Below, one piece after another: positions 33,240-43,623 of a stretch of 64,000 nucleotides of DNA; the stretch's first letter is position 1, and each line of letters begins with the position of its first letter. Source of the stretch: Cystobasidiopsis lactophilus (Eukaryota; Basidiomycota; Agaricostilbomycetes; Agaricostilbales; Chionosphaeraceae); assembly GCA_001599975.1 (NCBI GenBank), contig BCIO01000003.1, forward strand, positions 1 to 64,000, read 5' to 3'. The translations under genes were made by a program, and so were the position numbers. Below the pieces are notes generated by a model. That model did not search any database. It had not been told where the DNA came from and saw only the letters and a list, made by a program, of their open reading frames with translations.

Positions 33240-33642
33240 AGTGACAGAAACTGATTCAAGTCGACTAGGCTTTGTGTGCTTCACCCTCCAGCATCCTGAA
33301 CGGACAGAAATTGGTATGTTGCGTGGTGTCCGTGCCATTCCGAGCTCACCAAAAGAACCACAGAGTGCACACGGGTAGCAGACAAGCCGATAGAACGGCT
33401 TTGAAATGGCACTCGCTCCTTGTTAACCCTGGCCCGCCCGCTTTCAGCTATCTTTCTTGGTTTCGACATACTAAAACCGCCTCAATGTACTCTGGTCAGC
33501 TCGACCACAAGTCTCTTTGGCCCTTTGTCCCCCCTAGGTCGAGTCCATGTCCACAAGAAGATTCTCGCGAACACCTTCTCAGCCCAGCTTTGAGACCGAG
33601 TCGACCTTTCCTTCTGCATTCACGACCATTTGACGACCCATA

Positions 33643-35089
33643 ATGACAGCCGTTGCGTCTCCCAGCCCCTCCAAGCTCACGTTCGAGCCCACCTTTGCGG
33701 ACAGCCTGTCCTCGACCCGCGGCACCCTGGGCTCTTTCAGCTCTACGGCCAACTTGAGCTCCAAGGGATCCCTCGACTCCGACTACGACAGGGACGGCGA
33801 GTTCGCCGAAGAGAGCCCGGTCGCTCAGCCTGATGTCGAGCGCACGCCCGATGCCGAGGCCGTCGAGAACTTTGACGACGTTCGAAGCTCCCTCGCCAGG
33901 GCCATCGAGACCATCAAAGGTCAGACCGAGAAGGCACGCAATGCTGATGGTGCCAAGGAGCCAGTAAGTTTAGCCCTCCTTGCACCAAGTACCAAGTCAT
34001 GCCTCACTGAAAATGCACTTAGTTCAAAGGAGAGCTCGTCCGTCCCCTTCTTCTTCCACTCTCATTACCTGTCTAACTTTTGCTACCAGGGCACTCTCGG
34101 CTCGGTCTACTGCTCCGTTGTCCGTGAGGAGCTCAAGCACTACGAGCGCCTCCTTGCCGACGCAAAGGCTCAGAACGCTGAGGAAGGCGCTGACTCTGAA
34201 GCATACGGCCTGCGTGTGCGTTTCGGATGTGCATCGTACCGATCGCCCGTTCTTACCATTTTCCATCAGCGCGCTTATGAAGGCCTGCGAGACTTCTTGG
34301 TCGAGGTCACCGACTTGCTCAAGGAGTGGGAGACGCATGCCACCGACCTTCCTGTGAGTACCAGGATCCAACCTGTACGCTGCACGCCGTCAATGATGTA
34401 CATTTTGTCAGGGCATCCACGACCTACTCACTAGCCTCATCAAAGAGCTCGAGAGTAGCGAGATCGAGGCTGCCCTCGCGTTCAAGAAGTTTTAGTGCGT
34501 CCTGTCCTACATGTTTCCTCACGCTAGAGCCCGCTGATCTGCCTACGCGGTCAGCTATGGCTCTCGTCACTGGAACCTGGCCTCCGAAGAGGAGGACCTC
34601 AGCATCCTCAGGTGCATGAACACGGTCGAGGGCCAAGAAGCCGCTCTCGCCAAGCGTTTTGACATCTTGGAAGACATTGGCGGGAGCTATGTCGATTGGC
34701 CTGGCATCCCTAATGGTCCGGAAGAAGAGGGCGAAGGTGTATGTGCTCGCTCTATGACACTTGGTCATCCGATCTGATTAGATAGGCCCAAATGGCAGTA
34801 CAACCCTTACTCTCAAGTCGAGCAGCTCATCAAGGACCAGCTGTTAACCTTCAACTACTTGATCAACTTGAAGCCAGATCCCGCCAAGGTTCCCGACCTC
34901 AAGGCCCGTCTCGAAAACTTCCTCAAGATTGAGATCGAGTGCTTCAAGGAGCTCTACAAGAAGGAGGAGGACTTCTGGAAGAGCTTGGAACAGCTCAAGG
35001 CGGATCTCTTCGGTGAAGGCGCCAACTTTGAGAAGGCCCTCAAAGACTTCACCGCCCCCTTCCACATCCCCATCAACCTCAAGGACTAG
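33643..35089 (+). CDS. Conserved-looking helical hypothetical protein
   Basis: Six or so exons join into a protein of about 380 residues starting MTAVASPSPSKLTFEPTFAD. The N terminus is Ser/Thr-rich and acidic. The rest is strongly helical: VRSSLARAIETIKGQTEKA, REELKHYERLLADAKAQNAE, YEGLRDFLVEVTDLLKEWE, IHDLLTSLIKELESSEIEAA, ALAKRFDILEDIGGSYVDWP, SQVEQLIKDQLLTFNYLINL, IEIECFKELYKKEEDFWKSL, and it ends FHIPINLKD. The pattern suggests a helical bundle or coiled-coil cytosolic protein. No family is recognised. The codon usage and clean exon joins make it convincing as a gene, probably well expressed. Confidence 0.75.
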
Positions 35090-35158
35090 CCTTGCTCTAA
35101 ATCTGGTCTTCCTCTATATATGACGCCCTTGCATACCCGGTTCTGCAATAGTTCAGCC

Positions 35159-35788
35159 CTAACTCTTCTTGGTTTTGACGCTGCTGGCATGGGCCTCGAA
35201 GTATGAGCTGCACTGCCGCCAGACTGGTTTGATGTACTCCAAGCGTGGCATTTGGTTCTGTTCTACCATCAGAACGCGGTCTCGCTCTGCCTGCAGATAG
35301 GAGAAAGGTCCTGACCCTGAAAGGAATCCTGACTTGAAGCAGGCCGCTCTTCTTGACATAAAGCGCGAGCCACCACCGGACTTCCCATCCCACAATCCCT
35401 TCTTGCAACAAAACATCCTCGACATCGCTCCAGGCGACGAACTCCACCGATTTGAAGAGCGGGAGTGCCGAAGCGCAGAAAGGCACGCGAAGCCCTCGCA
35501 CCGTTGTGAGCTGAACCCCAAAATGCTTGATGACCAGCAGCGATTCTGCGGGCAAATCACAAGTATTGAGTGCACGAATGTTAGGGGCTGACACAGCAGC
35601 TGACCATGCAAAAGGGCGCGAGACTTGAGCAACAGGCCGACGAGAAGAAAACCAATGCGGAAGGTGAAGGGCAGCCAGAGGCACACGGCGACGCCAAGGA
35701 AGACGTGCAGGCAGTCAGTTTGAACCGAATGGCCCGCGTTGAGTTGGAACAAGGCTATTTGGTCAGAGAGTGGGTCGCCATGTTGCAT
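35159..35788 (-). CDS. GPI-GlcNAc transferase subunit PIG-H/Gpi15
   Basis: PIG-H is a small membrane subunit of the enzyme that makes GlcNAc-PI, the first step of GPI-anchor synthesis at the ER. Exon 1 from 35788 (MQHGDPLSDQIALFQLNAGH) has one or two hydrophobic segments (VFLGVAVCLWLPFTFRIGFL). The second exon gives the PIG-H domain core: ESLLVIKHFGVQLTTVRGLR, a WSDVEDVLLQEGIVGWEVRW segment and LALYVKKSGLLQ; the family pattern is ESLL-x-x-x-G-V-Q-x-x-T-x-x-G with I-x-D-V-x-I-N-E-x. A last intron joins AERDRVLMVEQNQMPRLEYI and KPVWRQCSSYFEA, ending VKTKKS with a TAG at 35159. Length is about 175 residues, as expected. Two introns, both with consistent phase. Confidence 0.85.
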   Translation of the reverse strand: MQHGDPLSDQIALFQLNAGHSVQTDCLHVFLGVAVCLWLPFTFRIGFLLVGLLLKSRALLHGQLLCQPLTFVHSILVICPQNRCWSSSILGFSSQRCEGFACLSALRHSRSSNRWSSSPGAMSRMFCCKKGLWDGKSGGGSRFMSRRAACFKSGFLSGSGPFSYLQAERDRVLMVEQNQMPRLEYIKPVWRQCSSYFEAHASSVKTKKS

Positions 35789-36240
35789 TCAAAGATTCAA
35801 AGTGGGCGGCCGCGCAAGGCCGGCTGATGGCGGCGCTGAACGACCGGGGCAGCTCGAGATGCCTCAGTCAATCTGATTTAAGCCTTCTGCGATTCAACAA
35901 CCGTCAAAGCGGCAGAAAGTTGGGGGGAGAGTTGGCCGACGTCTCGATAGAGCGCCGGTGGCGGCTCAGGCTCCGAGTCGTTAAATGCGGCGAAGCACTC
36001 TTGGTTCTCTAGCGTTGCTTGAACTTCTGATAATCGAAAGTGGCTTCGGTGTACAAAAAGGAAATGAAATTGGCAAAAGCAAAGCAAAAGGATCTATGTG
36101 GCGCTCCGAACTCCCCTAACGCTTGCGAGAGACCAGCTGGCAGGCAGAGCGAGGGGTAGGCGGCATAGAGCGAAGTGAAAAGGAAGATGGTCACAGTGTT
36201 GAAGAAAGAAGAAATGAAGTGCGAGTTGGCAAGGATGAAA
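35789..36240. other. Intergenic stretch, nothing recognised
   Basis: Contains the 3' flank of the following minus-strand gene and the promoter of PIG-H. A minus-strand frame (36287-36009) with hydrophobic residues is open here but is out of frame with the neighbouring gene's exons. Confidence 0.4.
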
Positions 36241-37103
36241 TCAAGGCTGCTCGCTCTTTGGTGGTTTGGCCCCGGCTGGCACGCCACCGTCGAACTTGCG
36301 CTTGACGTCTATTCAAAAAATGTCAGAACAACAAACCCGGAAGGGCTGCACCAAAGGGCTAACGCCAGAAGGCATACCTTGGGTATGACGTGGGCAATGA
36401 GCAAGCCCGCAATTGCCGCCACATACGACTTCGTGTGGACCTTGGAGAGTCTCCAATGCCAAGATCTGTTCCAGCATTCAGACTTGGGTTAACAAGCTCA
36501 TGAGGCGAGCGGGGCACAAACCTTAGCTAGAGGTTTGGCGATAACATAAACGGGCTCAGTCGGAGAGCGCTGGCCAATGACCCAGCACTGAGAGTTCTTG
36601 AAAGCCCACCACTGAAACTTCTCCTGAAGCGAAGAAGTGGCGTTTTGTGGGTGAGGCAACTCGCTGAAGGGCCGGAAGGCCGCGATTTTGACTCCCTGGA
36701 ATGTAGCAGGGACTTCTTCCGATCCCGAGCCGAGTTTGGCCTGGAAAGGGATGGTTGCACAAAGGTACTCTGAAGTGAGCAGCTTGAGCAGGCGGACTCG
36801 ATCGTCTTCTGCGTAAGTGCTGAACGTTTGGTCGTGAGAGTACCGGACCATGAGCAAATAATCAACACGAATGTCCATGCCACGTGCGGACATGAGCGCG
36901 GCTGCCATGGTTAAAAGAATGCGGTCGGTCTGTGGTCGCGTGTTGATATGGGTGAGTGTGCCGACAATCTTCAACAATGGGGCTCCAACGATGTTGCCTT
37001 CGTGCGTGTGGTAGACAGCCTTCGAGACCGAGATGACGCCCTCGAGTTTGTCAAACATGAGCTTGCCAAGCGCGTATGGGTGTCGAATGTCGGACGTCGC
37101 CAT
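36241..37103 (-). CDS. Hypothetical protein, about 245 residues
   Basis: The first exon from 37103 starts MATSDIRHPYALGKLMFDKL and includes GNIVGAPLLKIVGTLTHINT, LLTMAAALMSARGMDIRVDY and a C-terminal PVYVIAKPLAK. An intron with GTTTGT donor and GGAACAG acceptor leads to ILALETLQGPHEVVCGGNCG, and a second (GTATGC...GAATAG) to DVKRKFDGGVPAGAKPPKSE with a TGA at 36241. Phases fit. I do not recognise the fold. It lies head-to-tail with the EDC4-like gene on the same strand, about 750 bp downstream of that gene's stop. Confidence 0.6.
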
Positions 37104-37856
37104 TGGGGTTCTGCTTGAGAGAGAAAACCGTCAGCGGAAAAGGCTTTGGCGGTTCTGATTGCCTTGCCTTGCACGATACGGTTGACCGAAAGCTGAAAGA
37201 ATCGAACAAGTCCTATCACTATCGAAGATGGAGTACGCCTTTAGATTTGAATCTTGATACTCGACCGGCTACAGCTTGTTATGAGTTAGAGAAGGCGAGA
37301 CGGGACGGACAACGACTTACGTGGGTACTGCTTGGTAAAGGTGGTTGGGGAGCAAGCCTGAACAGAGCCTACCAGAGGGCAAGTCCAACCAAACAGTGCC
37401 TCCAAGGACAAAGGATCCAAGCCGTTGAACCTGGCTTATGGTTGGTGGCGAGCTGGCGTCTGAGCCCTGGAGTACTCCACTCGGCTGCTATGTCGTGCCT
37501 AAAAGACAAACAAGCGAGTGCATCCAGCTTTCAGATGAAAGATGAGGGGTACTCTAGCGAGTAAAGATTCACTGCTTCCGGAAGCCAAATGCAACTGGCA
37601 GTGATACGAGCCACCAAGCAAAAAGGACCATCCAACATCGGCATCTTCAACATCGGCATCTTCAAATTGAAATCCAAAGTGAGTTGTCCCAGTGCAACCT
37701 GTTGCGCAAGGGGAACTTTCATGCCAACGTCGCCGTGCCGCATGATTGCCAGTGGAGGTGGTATGCACACCTTTGTCAAAGTGCCGAAAGCAAGAGCAAG
37801 AAGTGGGATATCAAGATGGGAGGTATAGTCAGGGGCCATTACGGGGGAGAGACCCA
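37104..37856. other. Intergenic stretch with a short GGCATCTTCA tandem
   Basis: Presumed promoter of the 37103 gene. A near-exact tandem of CATCGGCATCTTCAA occurs at about 37636-37665. Nothing else was recognised. Confidence 0.4.
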
Positions 37857-40800
37857 TTAACGCGGACCAGCGTCCTTGGCCTGCTGCATGGCGGCCTGCA
37901 AGACGTTCATGCCGTTCATGTCCCTCACTTGCAGCAGGCGCGATTGGGCTGCGCAAACACGTCACCAACCACGACAAAAGGGGACCGGTAGAGAGCACGA
38001 CGCACCTGTGGCCAGCGCTGTGATGGAAACGTCGAGGATGCGCGGGATGTAGCTCCTCGTGGCGGCATCGTTAAAGTCCAAGTTTTGGACGCATGCCATG
38101 CTGTTCGAGCAGCCTGAGATATATCTCAAAAGAACGTAGGGAAATTCTCGACGCACAACCAGTTCAATTGGGAAACCTCGACGGGCGTCAAAGGTCCAGT
38201 GCGGCCGGGCAACTCGCTGACCAACTTGTGCGTCAAGCTAAGCATGACGGCCTGAAAGAGCAGTGATCACAGAATCAGAAGAAGTTGACCAGAGGCGGGA
38301 TTAGGACGAGTGGCCCTACCTGACTGAGGGCAGGTCGCCCTTGCTGGCCGCTGAAAATATTGCGAGGCCTCGAGGGCGGCGAGGACTCGATGTACTTCGC
38401 CAGCTCGGAGTTAGCATCTGGGGATGCGAGGATCTTGAGCAAGATGTCTTCATAGTCTTGAATGGGCGTCGTCGGCCTCTCCGGGATGGCCGGCGGTTGA
38501 GCGGAAGCTGAAGTCGGCAGGTGCGCGGCCAAGGGGGAGAGGACGGGGGAAGAGGGCAGCGAGCCTCGAGCGATGGCCTCTCGCAAGGCCGACACTTCCT
38601 CGAGGAGCTGGTTGAGCAAGAGGTTTTGTTCGGAGACAATGTCCTTGCGGATGCCGAGGATCTCCTGGCGCATCTCTTTCGACAGCGCTTCGGAGAGGTT
38701 CATGGTGGCCTGGTTGAAGTGGGGGATGATGGATGTATTAATCGCTTCCTTGACTGTGCGCTCGATAATGCCAGCCGCAGAGGCGGAGCTGGGGCGGCAT
38801 ACTCAATCCTCGATTTTGGAAAGGCGCTGGGCAAAAAGATGGAACGCACAAAGAACGAATGAGTTGGTTGGTGACGTCGGGCCTATTGAAGAAGATGTTC
38901 ATGGCGTCGGGCACGGTGCGCTGGACCGTGTTCTTCAAGTTATTGACCAGCTCCTCGCCCAACGATGGCGCCAGGCTGTCCCGAACTGTGCATCGAGGTT
39001 ATGAACTCAGCTTGCTTTTTTGAAACGAGCTAGGGCAAGGGGCAACGACGCACTCTCAGCTCTGAGGGACGCATCCAGGCTCTTGCTGCTCTTCTTGTCC
39101 AGCGCGGCCGAGACCATAGTGAGCAGCTTCTCCTGCCTGGTGATCTCCGCCGCTTGGTCCATCGCCCTCCCTTCCGCCAATGCTTGCGCTTGCTGGGCCG
39201 CCTGAACTTCCAGCATGGCCTCCACGCGGGTCAAGATGTTAGTTTCCAGCTTCTTCAATTTCGAGTTCAACTCTTGGTCGTTGCCGGCGCGCGGGCGCGA
39301 GCTGGACGGGGAGGAGAGGTGGGGCAGGGAGCGAGGGACGGAAGCTGGCGAAGGGGCGGCCGATTCGCGGTCGGTCGCGATGGCCATTTCCACGTCGACT
39401 TTGATGGCGTCCTTGAGGTCGGTGGAGACGACGACCTCTTCCTCTTCCTCTTCGTCTTTCTTGATCTCCGGTAGCTCCAAGGTGGAGGCAGGGAAGACGG
39501 ACACAAAAGCAGGAAGGGCATCTTCGAGGGACAGCTGGGAAATGCCATCGGGCGCCACACAGAACAAGGCGGGCGGGAGCTCCGAAAGGGCAGGGACGAC
39601 CTCGACCAAGTTCTTAGGGGTGGCCCACTCGACGTAGGCGTCGACCAGGAAGTTCGGGTTGGCGAAGTCGAGGTGGAAAGCAAAGATGGAGCCGCGGGTG
39701 TTGTGCGAGATCAAGAGCAGGCCTCTTGCCGGGTCAAAGGTGGCGGCCTTAGTGTATTCCTCAGGCCCGAGGTTGAAGTTCAAGGTGCCGAGGGGCTGGT
39801 TGGCCGAGTTGAGAAAGTGGTAGGTGCTGCCGTTGGCCGAGCCGACGAGGACGACTTGGTCGGTCAAGATGACCAGCTGATGCGTCGGGCCGGCGGTGGT
39901 TGGGGGCAGGACGGAGTTGCGGGTGAGGCTGAGGTCGTTGGCCAGCGAAAGCCAGGACAAAGGACCGCCAGGAGGCTTGATGACCGACACCAGGTCGCCT
40001 TGAGCCGCCACGTCGACCGGTGCCACCTGTGCGCAGAGCGACGTTGTGATCAGCCCTATGCTTGAAAAAGGATGGCTAAGGTGAGGCGTAACGCACCGAG
40101 GAACCAACGACAAACTTGGCTTTGGCCAAAGCGGCCACTTCCAACCTGATCACTTTACCCTGACCCCTAGCCGCTGCAAACTCGGAGGAAGCCACGTCCA
40201 ACACATAGACCCCGCCATCGCTCAAGGACACCAGCAGCAGGCCGGGGTTCTGGGGGTGCTGGAGGACGCGGTTGGCTTTCGAGCCGTCGGGGAGGTGGAT
40301 GGCAGCGAAGAAGAAGCGGGAGCTCGAGTCCTCTTTCCTTTGGCCCGAGTTCGAGGTAGGGGAGGCGTCGAGGGAGATGGGGAGGCGCCAAATGTTGATT
40401 TTGGGGTCGGCCTCTCCGCCGGCCGAGACGATCTGGACGTCCTTGGAAGGGTTTGAGGGTGAGTGACCGGTGGACAAGTCTGAGATGGGGCCGGAGGAGT
40501 GGTTGTTGAGGAGGAGGCGGGCGCCGGAGGTGCGGTCGAGGACGCGGAGTCGGCCTTGCTTGGTGGAGTAGACGAGCAAGTTGGAGGAGACCAAGGCGAG
40601 CTGGGAGCCGACGGAGAAGGCGTCTTGGGTGGAGAGCAAGGTGATGGGCGTCCAGGGCAGGTCGGCCTTTTGGGATTTGAAGGTCGAGCCGGGGCTGGGC
40701 AGGTCGATCTGCCTGGCTTCCACCTGGGCCTGTGACACCTGTACCCCGGCGCTTTCTTCAGCCTCAGCAAGAATGGCCAGTCCTCCGCCTTTGGTGGCCT

Positions 40801-41517
40801 CGAGAAAAGAGGGTTCGTCCTCGGTAGTCGTCGAAGCCCGCCTGGCGCCGTTGATCTTGGCCACGGTGGGCGATGTTCTCTGGAGGATCTTGATTTGGCC
40901 AGGTCGATGGTGTCCGTTGGAGTCTGAGCCGGACAAGTTGGGGGAAGCGGGCCCAGAGGATTCGCCGTCGTCGATGGAAGTTTTGGGTCGGAGGATCTGC
41001 TGGACCCTGGCCCCTCCTGCGCTCGGCTTCCTTGTCGCCACACTGGGTGTCACAGATGGAGGTGGCTGGGTGGCAGAGGGCAAAGGGCCAGAGTTGGCCA
41101 AAAGGTCAAAGGCGGAAGTGAAGGCAAACGGCGATGGCTTTGGCTGCGGCGGGGTGGGCGATGGGTTCCAAGGGTTGGTGTTGACTGGTCCTGCTGGTCT
41201 GTACGCCATGTCATGACAGCTGTGAGCCAGGGGCAAATGGGCTAAACGGGGACGAGGACGTACAAAGGCTGAGGTTGCTGCTGCTGTGGTTTGGTTGCGA
41301 ACAGTTCATCGAGCAGCGACGTGGCGTTGGGCGTGGCTGTGGCGTTGGACAAAGCAGGCGGCGAAGGCGTGGCGAGTTGAGCGAACAGCAAATCCAAAGC
41401 GTTGCCACTGCCACTGTTGCTGGATGCTGGAGCTGGGGCTGGGGCTGGGCTGGATCGTTTGGGCGACGACGCTGGGCCGCCACCTTTGAGCAAATCCAAC
41501 AGCGTTTGGCTCTGCAT
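37857..41517 (-). CDS. EDC4/Ge-1-type mRNA-decapping scaffold
   Basis: EDC4 (Ge-1, fission yeast Pdc1) scaffolds the Dcp2 decapping complex in P-bodies. Exon 1 (41517) starts MQSQTLLDLLKGGGPASSP and carries short leucine-rich helices (LLDLLKGG, ALDLLFAQL, SLLDELFA), with another (FDLLANSG) in exon 2; these resemble HLMs that bind the Edc3 LSm domain. The WD40-like region follows (ALVSSNLLVYSTKQGRLRVL, INIWRLPISLD, TDQVVLVGSANGSTYHFLNS, GLLLISHNTRGSIFAFHLDF), then an acidic/Ser linker, coiled coils (ELNSKLKKLETNILTRVEAM, FKKAS...LVNNLKNTVQRTVPDAM) and the C-terminal domain (YEDILLKILASPDANSELAK, ALSQAVMLSLTHKLVSEL, LNWFMACVQNLDFNDAATRS, YIPRILDVSITALAT). It ends QSRLLQVRDMNGMNVLQAAM and DAGPR at 37857. 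The final exons need three introns, all of consistent phase. Confidence 0.85.
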
Positions 41518-42164
41518 TCTATTGGCCCCTCGGGAGCAACAAATGCACAGCTCTTTTGGGCGCTGGAAGAAAGAGCCGGCAAATTTGGGTTTTAGCGTTC
41601 AAGTGGCCGAGAGCCTTTTTTGGGTGGCAAATGCAGCTGTAATGCAGGCACACAAGGGCAATTTGCAGGGTATTACAAGGGCATGAGGACGATATGGACA
41701 GTCTAGAAGATAGAGAGGGCTAGAATGAGGCAGCCCGACGATGTCGCTGGATGCATTTGACCATTTGGAAGGGAAGTCCAAGGACGCACACAGGTTGATA
41801 GGACTGACCACATCGACAGCGCTTGAGGCCTGTAGTCGACAACCAACGTCTGAAGCATCAGCACTGGAAGCCGCAATGATGCAGGGGGCCAATCGACCTA
41901 CCTGTGCACCAAACCAAGCAGCAGTTCGAGACTTCAACCGCGGGCGTGCCTGCACCAGCTCTAGACAACCTTGCGCCTTGCTTAAGGACGAAATGCCGAA
42001 TGGATACTGAGCAGTCGATAACCAGAGGGGAAGGATTGATGAGGCCGACTGGTGAGCAATGCGTAAGGTGACCCTTGGAGGCCAGTCGAAAGTGATCAAA
42101 AGACGAAGTCAGAGCGGCGACTATGTTGAGCACCCAAGTCGAAAAGGGCTGGAGTTGATCAGAG
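41518..42164. other. Non-coding stretch upstream of the structured repeat array
   Basis: No convincing protein frame. This is the promoter side of the EDC4-like gene and the 5' flank of the intron-like array. It may include the first exon of a non-coding host transcript. Confidence 0.4.
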
Positions 42165-42179
42165 CCTGCCCGAAAGCAG

Positions 42180-42415
42180 GTAAGCAATGTCATCATCAAT
42201 CCTGGGGCCGCCCGCTCTTCTCTACCACCTCACTCCCAACCGTGTCAACCAGCCTTCCACAGAGGGTTTCTCCGTACCAGACGTACTCAGGAAAGGACCC
42301 CCTCGAGGGGGGTGGTCTCCGTCGCAGAGGCAAGGCAGAGGAAGGCGTGGTCTGCTTCGTGGCCAGTCTCGACGGCAGGAGAGGGCGATAGAGGGGCTTG
42401 GTACGCCGCGTCTAG
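42180..42415 (+). ncRNA. Putative structured-RNA-bearing intron, unit 1
   Basis: It starts GTAAGC after the CAG of the conserved hairpin and ends at GCGTCTAG; an alternative acceptor lies at 42435. Inside is a GC-rich hairpin (ACCCCC-TCGA-GGGGGGT), the shared GCAGAGGCAAGGCAGAGG block, and a long-range pairing GCCA/TGGT at the same place as the covarying stem in units 2 and 4. Intron-encoded snoRNA-like RNA is one explanation. No clear C/D boxes are seen on this strand. Confidence 0.45.
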
Positions 42416-42591
42416 ACTTCACTTACGACATCTAGGCAGACATCGAAATTCGAGGAAGAGGCAACTCGGTCGGATAAAGTAAGATTTGAAGCAAGCATGT
42501 TAGACAGCATAGAGATGAGATAAACACACCAGCGAAGAGGAAGAACATAAGAGCGCCTCTCTTCAGTTATCACAATCCTGCCCGAAAGCAG

Positions 42592-42831
42592 GTAAGCATG
42601 TCATCATCGAAAAAGAACGGCCGCCTCTTGTCTCCGCCCTACCCCCATGACCGCTTCTTCCAGACTTCCACAAAATGCCACACCGTGCCGAGTCTTCCAG
42701 AGTAAACGACCCCAAAGGGGTTCGTTCCTCCGCAGCGGGCAAGGCAGAGGGCGGGTTACTTTGCTTCTGGACTGACGCCCCCGGCCACAGTTCGGAACAT
42801 CGATAGTCTGGTACGCCTTAACAAATTCTAG
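42592..42831 (+). ncRNA. Putative structured-RNA-bearing intron, unit 2
   Basis: A 240-base segment begins GTAAGC and ends TTAACAAATTCTAG, with a branchpoint-like TTAAC just before the acceptor. It contains hairpin ACCCC-AAA-GGGGT, the GGGCAAGGCAGAGG block, and a stem GGACT (near 42767) with AGTCT (near 42805), whose counterpart in unit 4 is GGACC/GGTCC with a compensatory change. Confidence 0.5.
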
Positions 42832-42968
42832 ACAAACCTACCCTTTTCAAAAGAGGAAGCGTAAGTTGAGTCGGTAAATGCAAGGTGGAAGTACTGGTAG
42901 GGTCGGCAAGAGGGCAAGGTGGAGATGACGGCCGGCGCGGGAGAGCGGACAGATCTGCCCGAAAGCAG

Positions 42969-43168
42969 GTAAGTCCCGATGCCATCATCAGCTGTCGACC
43001 GACCGCTCTCCTCCAGCGCCCGTCCACTGTCTGGCAGCAAACCCACGATGCGGAGGAACGACATATCCATACCCGTACGCCGAGGGAGGCACCCGAGAGC
43101 ACTGTCGCCCAGCGCCTAGGCATGGTAGCGGTCGAACTGTCGGCACCGACACTGATTTGCCGACACAG
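42969..43168 (+). ncRNA. Putative intron, unit 3 (most diverged)
   Basis: Starts GTAAGT after the conserved hairpin. A plausible acceptor is GCCGACACAG at 43168. The internal sequence is strongly diverged from units 2 and 4, and the shared purine block is not clearly present, so this unit may have lost or changed its RNA. Confidence 0.3.
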
Positions 43169-43382
43169 ACAGTGATCCGATGTGGAGGTGCATGTACGGT
43201 GGAGGCCTAAACAAAAGACTCACGAGGGAATAAAGCGTTAGCACCAATAGGAACTCGGTCAAATGCACTGACATTCAAGGTAAGCTTGCATGCGGACAGT
43301 ATGGAGATGAGATCAACACACCAAAGAGGTGGAAGAACATAGAGCGCCTCTCTTGAGTTGGTACAATCCTGCCCGAAAGCAG

Positions 43383-43623
43383 GTAAGCATGTCATCATCG
43401 AATAAGAACTGCCCCTCTTCTCTGCACCCAAGGCCCCTGCATCCGATTCTTTCAGACTTCCACAAAGTGACACATCCGTACCAAGTCTTCCGAGTTAGAG
43501 CGACCCCGAGAGGTTCGTTCGCTCGCAGAGGGCAGGGCAGAGGGAGGACTACTTTGCTTCTGGACCAACGCCCTCGGAACAGTTCGGGATGCAGACAGTG
43601 TGGTCCGCCTTAACAAATTCTAG
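43383..43623 (+). ncRNA. Putative structured-RNA-bearing intron, unit 4
   Basis: A 241-base segment with the same donor (GTAAGC) and acceptor (TTAACAAATTCTAG) as unit 2. It has hairpin ACCCC-GAGA-GGT, block GGGCAGGGCAGAGG, pairing GAGGGC/GCCCTC, and stem GGACCA/TGGTCC closing the 3' third. Similarity to unit 2 is high at both ends and in the stem-forming parts, lower in loops, as expected for a constrained RNA. Confidence 0.5.

Larger units (their letters stand above)
42165..43623 (+). repeat. Four-unit diverged tandem array with ABA'B' order
   Basis: The 16-base palindromic hairpin CCTGC-CCGAAA-GCAGG occurs at 42165, 42577, 42954 (first base T) and 43368, each time running directly into GTAAG. 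Spacing is about 410, 377 and 414 bp. Units 1 and 3 are followed by similar flanks (AGATGAGATNAACACACCA, then GAGCGCCTCTCTT before units 2 and 4). Units 2 and 4 share long internal similarity. This points to a ~790-bp dimer duplicated once. No protein frame is conserved between units. Confidence 0.8.

Noticed and set aside
42580-42620. C/D snoRNA on the minus strand (ATGATGA ... CTGA) in unit 2
   Set aside because: The D-box is absent in unit 4 and displaced in units 1 and 3, so the box pair is not conserved across the array.
42165-43383. The repeated 16-mer hairpin as a CRISPR array
   Set aside because: Only four copies, about 400 bp apart, in a eukaryotic context and followed by splice-donor consensus. 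No spacer-sized intervals.
42165-43383. U1 snRNA genes on the minus strand (ACTTACCTG)
   Set aside because: The reverse complement of any strong 5' splice site resembles the U1 5' end. Downstream minus-strand sequence lacks a convincing Sm site and U1 stem-loops, and the matching acceptors on the plus strand are better explained by introns.
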